From an uncultured Actinomyces sp. (GTDB taxonomy: Bacteria; Actinomycetota; Actinomycetes; Actinomycetales; Actinomycetaceae), in the NCBI GenBank assembly GCA_938040725.1, contig CALHZX010000053.1, positions 1 through 20,823 of the forward strand: 20,823 nt of DNA, given 5' to 3'. The notes beneath the pieces are model-generated. The model was given only the letters and a program-made list of their open reading frames with translations, was not told where the DNA came from and searched no databases. Positions 1 to 8,589 of the stretch are shown piece after piece (within the stretch, counting starts at the first letter, position 1; each line of letters begins with the position of its first letter). A program made the translations under genes and the position numbers.

Positions 1-362
1 TTGTCATCGGCGACGGCTCGGACGTGGGCGGCGGCGCCTCCACGATGGGCACGCTGTCGGGCGGCGGCAAGCAGCGCGTGCGACTGGGCGAGCGCTGTCT
101 CCTGGGCGCGAACTCGGGTCTGGGCATTGCTCTGGGCGACGACTGTGTGGTCGAGGCCGGCCTGTACGTGACCGCCGGCGCGAAGGTGACGCTCATTGAC
201 TCCTCCGGCGAGACTGAACCGCGCACGATCGCCGCACGTGAGCTGTCGGGCGCGTCGAACATCCTGTTCCGCCGCAACTCTCAGACCGGCCGTATCGAGG
301 CCATCGCCCGCGCGGGCGTCGTGGGCATCGAACTCAACGACGCACTGCACGCGTCGAACTGA
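1..362 (+). CDS. dapD: Tetrahydrodipicolinate N-succinyltransferase (DapD), C-terminal part
   Basis: The reading frame is open from base 3 and lacks its start, so only about the last 119 residues are present. DapD transfers succinyl from succinyl-CoA to tetrahydrodipicolinate in lysine and meso-diaminopimelate synthesis, in the cytoplasm. The visible part starts with VIGDGSDVGGGAS and continues through MGTLSGGGK, RCLLGANSGLG and ALGDDCVVEAGLYVTAG. These are the left-handed beta-helix repeats and the C-terminal cap of the actinobacterial DapD type, whose sequence I recall from mycobacterial DapD. The end RELSGASNILFRRNSQTGR is also characteristic. It converges on dapC, which follows the same pathway, across a shared hairpin. 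Identification is firm; only the N-terminal half is unseen. Confidence 0.95.
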   Translation, partial: VIGDGSDVGGGASTMGTLSGGGKQRVRLGERCLLGANSGLGIALGDDCVVEAGLYVTAGAKVTLIDSSGETEPRTIAARELSGASNILFRRNSQTGRIEAIARAGVVGIELNDALHASN

Positions 363-374
363 GTGTTCTTACCA

Positions 375-409
375 ACGAGGCCGGGGCGCGTCATGCGCCC
401 CGGCCTCGT
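375..409. terminator. Bidirectional intrinsic terminator between dapD and dapC
   Basis: A perfect 15-bp inverted repeat (arms 375-389 and 395-409, 5-nt loop) lies 12 bp after the dapD stop and 16 bp from the dapC stop. The stem is very GC-rich, with a short T stretch following on the plus strand. The position between convergent genes fits a terminator serving both. Its left arm carries the ACGAGGCCGGGG core that recurs elsewhere in the window. Confidence 0.85.
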
Positions 410-425
410 GTTATGACAGAGTCCG

Positions 426-1571
426 TCAGCGCGCGTTCCATGCCTCTCGGATGCGCTCGGCTGCGGCGGCCACGCGCTCGTCGGTGGCGGTCAGGGCCAC
501 GCGGACGCGCCCGTGTGCGGCCGTTCCGTAGAAGTCACCGGGGGCCACGAGGATGCCGAGACCAGCCAGGCGATCCACGAGCGCCCAGGAGTCGCTCGGG
601 TTAGCGGGGTCAGCGACCCACAGGTACAGGCCGGCCGCTGTGTCAGGGTCGACGTCGAGGCCGGCCTCGGTCAGCGCGTCGAGGAGGAGCGTGCGACGCG
701 CCGCGTAGACGCTGCGCTGGCGCTCCACGTGCTCAGTGTCGTGAAGGGCGACCGCCATCGCGTGCTGGACAGGGGCGGGCACCATGAGTCCGGAGTGCTT
801 GCGCACGCTCACGATGGGCGCGACCAGCGCGGGATCACCGTAGATGAGCGCGCCGCGGTAGCCCGCAAGATTCGACTGCTTGGACAGCGAGTACAGGACG
901 AGGAGGCCGCTCGCGTCGCCGTCGCACACGTCCGTGTCAAGCAGGGAGGGCACTCCCTCGCTCACGTAGGGCTCGGCCCACGGCAGGGTCGCGTAACACT
1001 CATCGGACACAACGACGGCGCCGTGGGCGCGAGCCCAGGCAACAACGGCGCGCAGCTGGTCCTTGCTCATGACGTGGCCATCGGGGTTGCCCGGGGAGTT
1101 CAGGTAGACGAGGGCGGCCTCGGGCCAGCGCTCAGGGGCAGAGGGGTCGACGGCAACCGGGGTGGCACCGGCCAGGCGCGCGCCGATGTCGTAGGTCGGG
1201 TAGGCGACCTCGGGCACGAGGACCGTGTCACCCGCGCGCACGCCTAAGAGGGCGGGAATCCAAGCGACGGCTTCCTTCGAGCCAATCGTGGGGATCACGC
1301 CGCCCGGGCCGACATCGACCATGTGTCGGCGCGCTCCCCATGCGAGGATCGCATCGCGCACCTCGGCAGTGCCGATCACCGTCGGATAGCCGTGCGCGTT
1401 GGACGCCTCGGCGAGGGCCTCGCGTATGAACGCGGGGGTATCGTCGACGGGAGTTCCGACGCTCAGATCACAAATTCCCCCGGGATGGCCAGCCGCGCGC
1501 GCTTTTGCGGGCGCCAGCTGATCCCAGGGGAATTCGGGCAGGTCAAGGGGGCGGGGAAGGATCGTGGTCAT
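426..1571 (-). CDS. dapC: Succinyldiaminopimelate aminotransferase (DapC)
   Basis: A fold-type I PLP aminotransferase of 381 residues, the usual size for actinobacterial DapC. It makes N-succinyl-LL-2,6-diaminopimelate from the keto precursor and glutamate. Visible landmarks are NSPGNPDG (about 158-165, cofactor-ring Asn), SDECY (189-193, Asp190 and Tyr193), SLSKQSNLAGYR (228-239) with the Schiff-base lysine at 231 and phosphate-binding Arg239, and a C-terminal GRVRVAL segment that should hold the substrate-carboxylate Arg. The substrate assignment rests on the family look and on proximity to dapD and fdxA; sequence alone cannot exclude another keto acid. It lies 19 bp after fdxA, so co-transcription is likely. 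TAGGGT also sits exactly 6 nt before the ATG, so an additional leaderless start is possible. Confidence 0.9.
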   Translation of the reverse strand: MTTILPRPLDLPEFPWDQLAPAKARAAGHPGGICDLSVGTPVDDTPAFIREALAEASNAHGYPTVIGTAEVRDAILAWGARRHMVDVGPGGVIPTIGSKEAVAWIPALLGVRAGDTVLVPEVAYPTYDIGARLAGATPVAVDPSAPERWPEAALVYLNSPGNPDGHVMSKDQLRAVVAWARAHGAVVVSDECYATLPWAEPYVSEGVPSLLDTDVCDGDASGLLVLYSLSKQSNLAGYRGALIYGDPALVAPIVSVRKHSGLMVPAPVQHAMAVALHDTEHVERQRSVYAARRTLLLDALTEAGLDVDPDTAAGLYLWVADPANPSDSWALVDRLAGLGILVAPGDFYGTAAHGRVRVALTATDERVAAAAERIREAWNAR

Positions 1572-1577
1572 ACCCCT

Positions 1578-1583
1578 ACCCTA
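1578..1583 (-). promoter_or_regulatory. Possible internal -10 element giving a leaderless dapC transcript
   Basis: TAGGGT on the minus strand is followed by 6 nt and the dapC ATG. No clear -35 is seen, and the element lies just outside the fdxA stop. The G-rich bases here could instead act as a poorly spaced ribosome binding site, so this is the weakest of the six leaderless candidates. Confidence 0.35.
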
Positions 1584-1590
1584 TCGACTG

Positions 1591-1932
1591 TCAGAGGTTT
1601 TCGGCCTTCCAGTCCTCATTCTGAGGGGGCAGGGCGGCGATCATCGGATCGTCGAAGTCCTGGACGCCAGTCTTCTGTGCTCCGCCGGGGCTGCCCAGGT
1701 CGTTGAAGAAGTCGACGTTGGCGCGCAGGTAGTCGGACCACTCGGAGGGCAGGTCGTCCTCGTAGAAGATGGCCTCAGTCGGGCACACGGGTTCGCACGC
1801 GCCACAGTCCACGCACTCCTCGGGGTGGATGTAGAGCGAACGGGCGCCCTCGTAGATGCAGTCGACGGGGCACTCGTCCACGCATGCGCGATCCTTGACA
1901 TCCACGCAGGGCTGCGCGATGACGTAGGTCAT
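1591..1932 (-). CDS. fdxA: 7Fe ferredoxin (3Fe-4S / 4Fe-4S), FdxA type
   Basis: A soluble electron carrier of 113 residues. Cysteines lie at 9, 17, 21, 25, 40, 43, 46 and 50. The spacing C9-x7-C17-x3-CP and C40-x2-C-x2-C-x3-CP is that of seven-iron ferredoxins: by analogy with Azotobacter FdI, C9/C17/C50 hold the 3Fe-4S cluster, C21/C40/C43/C46 the 4Fe-4S cluster, and C25 is the free cysteine near it. The C-terminal extension with EWSDYLRANVDFFNDLGSPG is the usual tail of actinobacterial FdxA. An AGGAGG ribosome binding site precedes the ATG at good spacing. The fdxA-dapC order is common in Actinobacteria although no direct redox link to DapC is known; partner enzymes cannot be read from the sequence. 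Confidence 0.95.
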   Translation of the reverse strand: MTYVIAQPCVDVKDRACVDECPVDCIYEGARSLYIHPEECVDCGACEPVCPTEAIFYEDDLPSEWSDYLRANVDFFNDLGSPGGAQKTGVQDFDDPMIAALPPQNEDWKAENL

Positions 1933-1968
1933 GAGACGTTCCTCCTGGTCAGTTCTAAAGACTCGTTG

Positions 1969-1984
1969 ATTCTATTATTCACGT
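1969..1984. promoter_or_regulatory. Divergent promoter region of fdxA (-) and the SH3-like gene (+)
   Basis: On the plus strand TATTAT (1973-1978) is followed by exactly 6 nt and the ATG at 1985. No Shine-Dalgarno precedes that ATG, so the transcript is probably leaderless. On the minus strand TAGAAT (complement of 1969-1974) overlaps it and would give fdxA a leader of about 30 nt. Neither side has a convincing -35 at 16-18 bp. The overlap means the two promoters may compete for polymerase. Confidence 0.5.
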
Positions 1985-2311
1985 ATGAGCAACCCCGAGT
2001 CACCCCGCGTCAGCAAGACCCCCACAAGCGGCGGAAATACGCCAATTCAGTCGAGTGCGACGGATGGGGCGCGCGAGGAAATTTCCGCACGCGCACCTGG
2101 CGCAATTCCCACCTTGCCGTGGATGAGCTTCAGGGTCGGCGAGAGGATCGTCATCCGCTACCGCCTGCCGGACGGGCTGCACGATGCGCTCGGAGAGGCG
2201 CTCGAGGTAGCTCCCACGCACGTCACCGTTGCGACGAGGCGCGGGCCGGTCCGCGTCGATGCCCGCACGATGGTGACAGGCAAGCGCGTACCGCCTCCGC
2301 CCACCGTCTAG
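1985..2311 (+). CDS. Small SH3-like domain protein, resembles the N-terminal domain of Rv0428c-type acetyltransferases
   Basis: A 108-residue protein. Residues 1-40 are polar, low-complexity and probably disordered. From about 48 comes a compact beta-rich domain, FRVGERIVIRYRLPDG, then ALGEALEVAPTHVTVATRRGPVRVD and a TGKRVPPPP end. I recall this pattern as the SH3-like domain at the start of mycobacterial Rv0428c-type GNAT proteins; here it stands alone with no acetyltransferase attached. No catalytic residues are apparent, so it may bind a partner or act as an adaptor (inference). The ATG is taken because TATTAT lies 6 nt upstream and no ribosome binding site supports an alternative. Its end is 20 bp from the typA stop and I see no strong hairpin between them. 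Confidence 0.75.
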   Translation: MSNPESPRVSKTPTSGGNTPIQSSATDGAREEISARAPGAIPTLPWMSFRVGERIVIRYRLPDGLHDALGEALEVAPTHVTVATRRGPVRVDARTMVTGKRVPPPPTV

Positions 2312-2331
2312 CGGGCGAAGGGCGAGGCAGT

Positions 2332-4251
<1,920 letters not shown>

Positions 4252-4488
4252 ATGTGGACTCCTCAAATGTGGATACAGATTTATGCGTGTTGAGAGGCGA
4301 GCACGTCGCCGAGGCGACCGGTTCGAATCGATTTCACGCACATACGCTTTCAAGAATATCGGCTCAACAACGGGCAATGCGATCCCCATCCTGCGAATTC
4401 CACCACGTCGTGGACACGCGGCGGAGATATGAGCACCCATCGGCCGGTCTATTTGTTCGTTCACAAGCAATGGCGTTAACTGGCTTGT
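4252..4488. other. Divergent intergenic region typA / mutarotase
   Basis: These 237 bp hold the typA ribosome binding site (minus strand) and the mutarotase promoter at the right edge. I could not assign a convincing typA promoter. TTGAAA on the minus strand (about 4350) is a possible -35, but no good -10 follows at 17-18 bp. The GGTTCGAATC at 4320-4329 is not part of a tRNA. Confidence 0.4.
4453..4482 (+). promoter_or_regulatory. Promoter of the mutarotase pseudogene, leaderless type
   Basis: TTGTTC (4453-4458) and TAACTG (4477-4482) are separated by 18 bp. The ATG at 4489 follows the -10 by exactly 6 nt and has no Shine-Dalgarno, which fits a leaderless mRNA. The -10 is imperfect because the last base is G. 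Confidence 0.5.
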
Positions 4489-5345
4489 ATGACTGACATC
4501 GCGACGCTCAGCGCTGACGTTTCGGCGGCCTCAACCCTTGTCACCCCCTTCGGCGCGCATCTGTTGTCATGGTGTCCCGCCGGGCATTCCGACGTCCTGT
4601 GGCTTTCCTCCCGCGCGGTACTCGATGGCACGAAGGCAATCCGCGGCGGCATCCCCCTGTGTCTCCCCTTGGTTCGGTAGCCCCACCGATTCGCCGACGA
4701 GGCCGGGGGACGGCGCAGGTGCGCACGGGTTTGCCAGCACGTCGCTCTGGACGCTGCGCTCAAGGACACAACCCGCGGACGACGCCCCGGCCTCGTTCTC
4801 CTTCGAGCTACACCACACGGGCGAGAAGTCCCCCCTCTACCCCCCACTCGTTCTGTGCACGCCTTGACGTATCCGCGGGGGACGAACTGAACACACCCCT
4901 GACCCTCACGAACGAGGACGACCACCCCTTCGCGATCGAGGCGGCCCTGCACACATACCTGCACGTCGGTGACGTCAAGGACGTGACGGTGGAGGGATTG
5001 GACGGCGAGCGCTACTACGACAAGGTCCGCGAACGCTACGCCACCCAGAGCGGCGACATCACTTATATTGGGCCAACCGACCGCGTCTATACCTCCACGG
5101 CGCAGGTCCAGGTCGTCGACCCGAAGCTGGGACGGCGCATTGTCGTGGACAAGAACGGCTCGGGTTCAACGATCGTGTGGAATCCCTGGTCACAGGGTAC
5201 TGCCACCATGAGCGACATCGGTGAGGGTGAGTGGCAGAACTTCGTGTGCGTGGAGACGGCGGCCGTACGCGAGCGGGCGCTCACGCTGTGGCCGGGGCAT
5301 CCCCACATCATGACGCAGACGCTCGCCGTGGAGTCACTGGACTGA
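4489..5345 (+). pseudogene. D-hexose-6-phosphate mutarotase (YeaD-like, aldose 1-epimerase family), two frameshifts
   Basis: Joined across three frames this encodes about 284 residues, the normal length for YeaD-type mutarotases, which interconvert alpha and beta anomers of hexose 6-phosphates. Frame 1 gives MTDIATLSADV to IRGGIPLCLP and then stops at 4678-4680. Frame 2 continues with WFGSPTDSP and AGAHGFASTSLW. Frame 3 takes over in the C run at 4840-4845 and runs from HSFCARLDVSAGDELN to the end. Family features are present: the IPLCLPWFG and HGFA motifs, LHTYLHVGDVKDVTVEGLDG, and NFVCVETAAV with the likely catalytic Glu. Each shift is explained by one extra base (T at about 4669-4670; C in a six-C run). 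Everything else is intact, so either a recent pseudogene or two sequence errors is possible. Confidence 0.8.
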
Positions 5346-5392
5346 CCGAGGCGCGGGTAGGATTGGCTCCAGCTACGACCAGAAAGGCCCTC

Positions 5393-5971
5393 ATGGCTCT
5401 CACTTCCGCGATCGCGTCCGCGTACCTGTCCGTTTCTCGGTGGAAGCTCTCCACGCAGCCTCTGCCTGACAAGGTCATCGTCATTGGCGCTCCGCACACC
5501 TCGAATTGGGACGGAGTTTTCATGGCGATCTCCATGTGGAAGTCCGGACGCACGTTCTCCTTCCTGGTAAAAGATTCCGTTGTCAAGGCACCGGTACTCG
5601 GCTGGTTCGTCAAGAAGATCGGCGCCGTCCCGGTGGAGCGCAGCGCCGCGCACGGCCTCGTCGACCAGGTCGCTTCGCACATCCGCGAGGCGGACTCGTT
5701 CACGCTGTGCATCACTCCAAAGGGCACGCGCTCGCGCCGTGACTTTTGGAAGTCCGGGTTCTATCGCATCGCGATGGAGGCGGGGGTGCCGATTCAGCTC
5801 GGCTTCATCGACCGCAATACCCACACGTTCGGCTGGGGTCCGACATACCAGCTGACGGGTGACGTGCGCGCCGACATGGAGGTTATCCGCGCGTTTTACG
5901 CGGATAAGGTGGGCATTCGCCCGGAGAAGACGTCGGTTCCTCGTCTGCGCGCGGAGGACGAGGCCGCATGA
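5393..5971 (+). CDS. 1-acyl-glycerol-phosphate acyltransferase-like protein (LPLAT superfamily)
   Basis: A 192-residue member of the PlsC-like acyltransferase superfamily, short compared with PlsC proper (about 240). The HX4D catalytic motif is HTSNWD (His35, Asp40), followed by FLVKDSVVKAPVLGWFVKKIGAVPVER and PKGTRSR (109-115), the variant of the PEGTRS acyl-acceptor-phosphate site, then KSGFYRIAMEAGVPI. It probably acylates a lysophospholipid or related lipid at the inner membrane; no strong transmembrane helix is seen. The start at 5393 is chosen over a longer frame because AGAAAGG precedes it and the extra upstream codons overlap the mutarotase. Its stop overlaps the next gene as ATGA, so the two are probably translationally coupled. 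A possible -10 (TAGGAT, 5358-5363) lies upstream. Confidence 0.85.
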   Translation: MALTSAIASAYLSVSRWKLSTQPLPDKVIVIGAPHTSNWDGVFMAISMWKSGRTFSFLVKDSVVKAPVLGWFVKKIGAVPVERSAAHGLVDQVASHIREADSFTLCITPKGTRSRRDFWKSGFYRIAMEAGVPIQLGFIDRNTHTFGWGPTYQLTGDVRADMEVIRAFYADKVGIRPEKTSVPRLRAEDEAA

Positions 5972-6921
5972 GGTGTGTGCGAACGTTGCTCGGTACCGCA
6001 GGGGCTCTCGCCCTGACCGCGGGCGGAAGTGCAGCGCTCGCCGACAACCCGACGCAGATCCGCCTGACCGAGGTCTACGAAATGACGCCGGGCGTCAGCG
6101 CGACCCATCAGGTGACGCTGGTGACGGATCAGGCACTCATTGGCGAGCAGTGTCAGTCGATGGGCACGGCCGCCAAGGCAACGTCTTCCCTCCTCGTGAC
6201 GGTCGACGGCGTGGACGGGTGTCGTTTCACCTGGGACCTTGAGGACGGCGGCGCCGAGATTGTCTCCGTCGACGACGGCGGGGTGTTCCACTTCGAATCA
6301 ACGTCGACGCGTCTCCTGGAGGGCTTCGCATCGCCCGATGCTGCTGCTTCCATCGAGTCCGTCACTCTGATCGCGCATAGCTCCGTCATCGTCGAGGCCT
6401 CCCACGACGGGCAGATCACCACCCCCGGGGCATCAACGAAGACGGACGCGAGCACGGTCACCTGGCGTGGCGTCACCGGCAACGTGAGCGCGACGGGAAC
6501 CGTCGATGCCGACGCGCCCACTGCGGCTTCCTCCACCGGCCCGTCGCCGTCGACGCCCGTTTCAGCATCTTCTCCATCCCCTCGGGAACGCGAGCACACC
6601 TCCACCGCACAGTCACTCACACCGATCATGGCGATCACAGCTGGTGTCCTTGCGCTGGCCGTTATCACCGGTCTCGCGCGACGATCGGCGCGTTCGCGCC
6701 GGGCGGCTGCCGACGCGCAGTTCGACCGTGATGCTACGCTGCGTGAGGCACAGCGACATTCCGCTTCCGCACGAAAGAGCGCTGCCACCCCCTACGGGAA
6801 GCGGTCTCTCACGCCGACTTCGCCGACATTCGAGGAGAATACACCGGCGAGCGCGCAGGCCCGCGACCGTTCTGACGCGCAGTCGAGCGCTGAACGTTTT
6901 TCCCCGCCCGACCACTCTTAG
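5968..6921 (+). CDS. LppM-like secreted-domain protein with one TM segment (LppM-like 1)
   Basis: 317 residues. A signal peptide (1-25, Arg near the start, hydrophobic core, cleavage after ALA) leads to an extracytoplasmic beta-rich domain (26-182), a Ser/Thr/Pro linker (183-217), one transmembrane helix (218-237) and a basic cytoplasmic tail beginning RRSARSRR. The ectodomain, with LTEVYEMTPGVSATHQVTLV near its start and VTWRGVTGNVSATGTV near its end, resembles LppM-type domains by eye; there is no lipobox. Cys62, Cys85 and Trp166 are at the same numbers in the 807-residue protein at 11394, and the pair probably forms a disulfide. It overlaps the acyltransferase by four bases. The tail is low-complexity and disorder-prone. 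Function is unknown. Confidence 0.75.
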   Translation: MRCVRTLLGTAGALALTAGGSAALADNPTQIRLTEVYEMTPGVSATHQVTLVTDQALIGEQCQSMGTAAKATSSLLVTVDGVDGCRFTWDLEDGGAEIVSVDDGGVFHFESTSTRLLEGFASPDAAASIESVTLIAHSSVIVEASHDGQITTPGASTKTDASTVTWRGVTGNVSATGTVDADAPTAASSTGPSPSTPVSASSPSPREREHTSTAQSLTPIMAITAGVLALAVITGLARRSARSRRAAADAQFDRDATLREAQRHSASARKSAATPYGKRSLTPTSPTFEENTPASAQARDRSDAQSSAERFSPPDHS

Positions 6922-6937
6922 GCGTGCGTTGACCACA

Positions 6938-6972
6938 GTGGCCCCGACCTCAGCGATGAGGGTCGGGGCCAC
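6938..6972. terminator. Bidirectional terminator between LppM-like 1 and glutamine synthetase
   Basis: Perfect 12-bp arms GTGGCCCCGACC (6938-6949) and GGTCGGGGCCAC (6961-6972), with an 11-nt spacer that can extend the stem by CTCA/TGAG with one bulged base. It lies 16 bp after one stop and 11 bp from the convergent stop. Confidence 0.8.
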
Positions 6973-6983
6973 ATACTGACGCC

Positions 6984-8477
6984 TCAGCCGATGTGGAAGT
7001 AGCGCTCCACGAGTTCCTCGACGGAGACACGCGAGTCCGCCAGGTCATCACGCAGGTGTTCGTCTCCCAGCTCGATCAGGCGGAACGCCCACGAGTCGAT
7101 GAGGCCCGACGGGAAGACATCCTTCGCTTCGTAGTCCTCGCGCTGGGCGAGAAGCCTACCGGCGGCCTCGAAGCAGGAGGCGGGCAGCTGGTCGAGGCCG
7201 GGGGTCTGTGAGGCGTCGCCGTCGACCTTGCGCTCACGCGCGTACTCTTCCATGCCCGGCTCGGTCAGGCCAATACGCGCGGCGACGGCGATGCCAGCAA
7301 GGAGCAGGTGGACCGCTGCAGACCCGTCGGGGCTGCGCAGCTCCACCGTCTGAGAGTCATTGGGCAGGTCGGCGATCGCAGGCTCGATGGGGTTGGCATC
7401 ACGGAACATCGAATCGTCGATGTTCTGCCAGCCGAGAGGTACGCGCACCAGAACGGAACGGTTACGGTCGCCCCAGCAGATCGCGGTTGGCGCCTCCTGA
7501 TGGGGAACAAGACGCAGGAACGAGGTGGGGACGGTGTTACCAAACGCTGTGAGCGATGCTGCGTGCGACAGGTAGCCTCCGATCACCTTGAGCGCGGTAT
7601 CCGTCAGACCAGATCCCGTCGAGAACTGGTTGATGCCATCCTTGACGATGCGGGTATGGAAGTGCATGCCCGATCCGGCTTGCCCCACGGCAATCTTCGG
7701 CGAGAAGGAGACATGAAGGCCGTAGGAATGGGCAACTTCGCGCAGCACCCACTTGGCGAGCACCATCTGGTCGGCGGCATCCAGCGCATCGACGGGCAGG
7801 AATTCGATCTCTTGCTGAACCATCTGACGCCCGTCGGCGACAAAGTTACCGACCTCGGAATGGGCGTACTTCACCGAGGCACCGATGGCAACGAGGTGCG
7901 CGAGAGCCTCCGTGCGCACTTCTTCCCACTTGGAGAAGGGCCCGGATTCGTGGTAGCCGCGCTGAGGCTCGACGGGGAACAGCTCCTCTTCCTCCGAGAA
8001 GAGGTAGTACTCGAGTTCACCGAGGGCCTGCAGCTCGCAGCCCGTCTCCTCCTTGAGCGCGCGCTGAGCCTTCCTCAGGATTTCCTGGGGCGCCGAGGCC
8101 AGGGGGCGGCCGTCGACATCGTAGAAGCCACACAGGATATCGAGGGTCGGGATGTGCGAGAAGGGATTGAGGAACGCGGTGGCCACGCGCGGCACGACAT
8201 ACAGGTCCGAGGAGGTCGCCTCGACGAATGTGAACAGGGAGGAACCATCGACGCGTTCTCCGAGAGTCAACACCCGATCGAGGTGCGCCTTGGATTGGAT
8301 CGCGAAGTTCAGGGTCTTCAGGCGTCCGTCTCCTCCGACGTAGCGGAGGTTGAGCATCTGGATGCCATTGTCCTCGATATAGCCGATGATGTCGGCTTTC
8401 GTAAACTCCTTCGCGGGCTTTCCGAGGGCCTGCACGAGCGGGTTGGGGTTCAGAGACACTGTGTCAGTCGACAGCAT
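6984..8477 (-). CDS. Glutamine synthetase family protein (divergent GSI type)
   Basis: 497 residues. The beta-grasp N-terminal part is followed by the GS catalytic domain. Visible active-site pieces are GELEYY (Glu154, Glu156, metal), HSEVG (Glu208), QQEIEF (around 223), GSGMHFH (268-274), LVPHQEAPTAICWGDRNRS (ATP/ammonium region) and VELRSPDGSA (378-386, in place of RxPDxxANPY). The usual HHEVxxxQxEI block is expanded to HSEVGNFVADGRQMVQQEIEF. The adenylylation-loop NLY motif of GSI-beta enzymes is not present, so adenylylation by GlnE is unlikely. It probably ligates ammonia to glutamate, but a relative acting on another amine cannot be excluded. The ATG at 8477 follows AGAGGAG at good spacing; the longer frame to 8618 does not. 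A candidate -10 (TACAAT, complement of 8523-8528) gives a leader of about 40 nt. Confidence 0.85.
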   Translation of the reverse strand: MLSTDTVSLNPNPLVQALGKPAKEFTKADIIGYIEDNGIQMLNLRYVGGDGRLKTLNFAIQSKAHLDRVLTLGERVDGSSLFTFVEATSSDLYVVPRVATAFLNPFSHIPTLDILCGFYDVDGRPLASAPQEILRKAQRALKEETGCELQALGELEYYLFSEEEELFPVEPQRGYHESGPFSKWEEVRTEALAHLVAIGASVKYAHSEVGNFVADGRQMVQQEIEFLPVDALDAADQMVLAKWVLREVAHSYGLHVSFSPKIAVGQAGSGMHFHTRIVKDGINQFSTGSGLTDTALKVIGGYLSHAASLTAFGNTVPTSFLRLVPHQEAPTAICWGDRNRSVLVRVPLGWQNIDDSMFRDANPIEPAIADLPNDSQTVELRSPDGSAAVHLLLAGIAVAARIGLTEPGMEEYARERKVDGDASQTPGLDQLPASCFEAAGRLLAQREDYEAKDVFPSGLIDSWAFRLIELGDEHLRDDLADSRVSVEELVERYFHIG

Positions 8478-8589
8478 GAAACACTCCTCTTTGAGTATGA
8501 CTAGGTTCACATTAGCAGAGATATTGTATCCCCAAAAGACAAACCCGACAGTCGGAAGACATTTGCCATTTCCCCCAGAACTGAAGTGA

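Noticed and set aside
4310..4345. GGTTCGAATC (4320-4329) resembles a tRNA T-loop (B box)
   Set aside because: The flanking 5-base T-stem does not pair and no acceptor, D or anticodon arms can be drawn around it.
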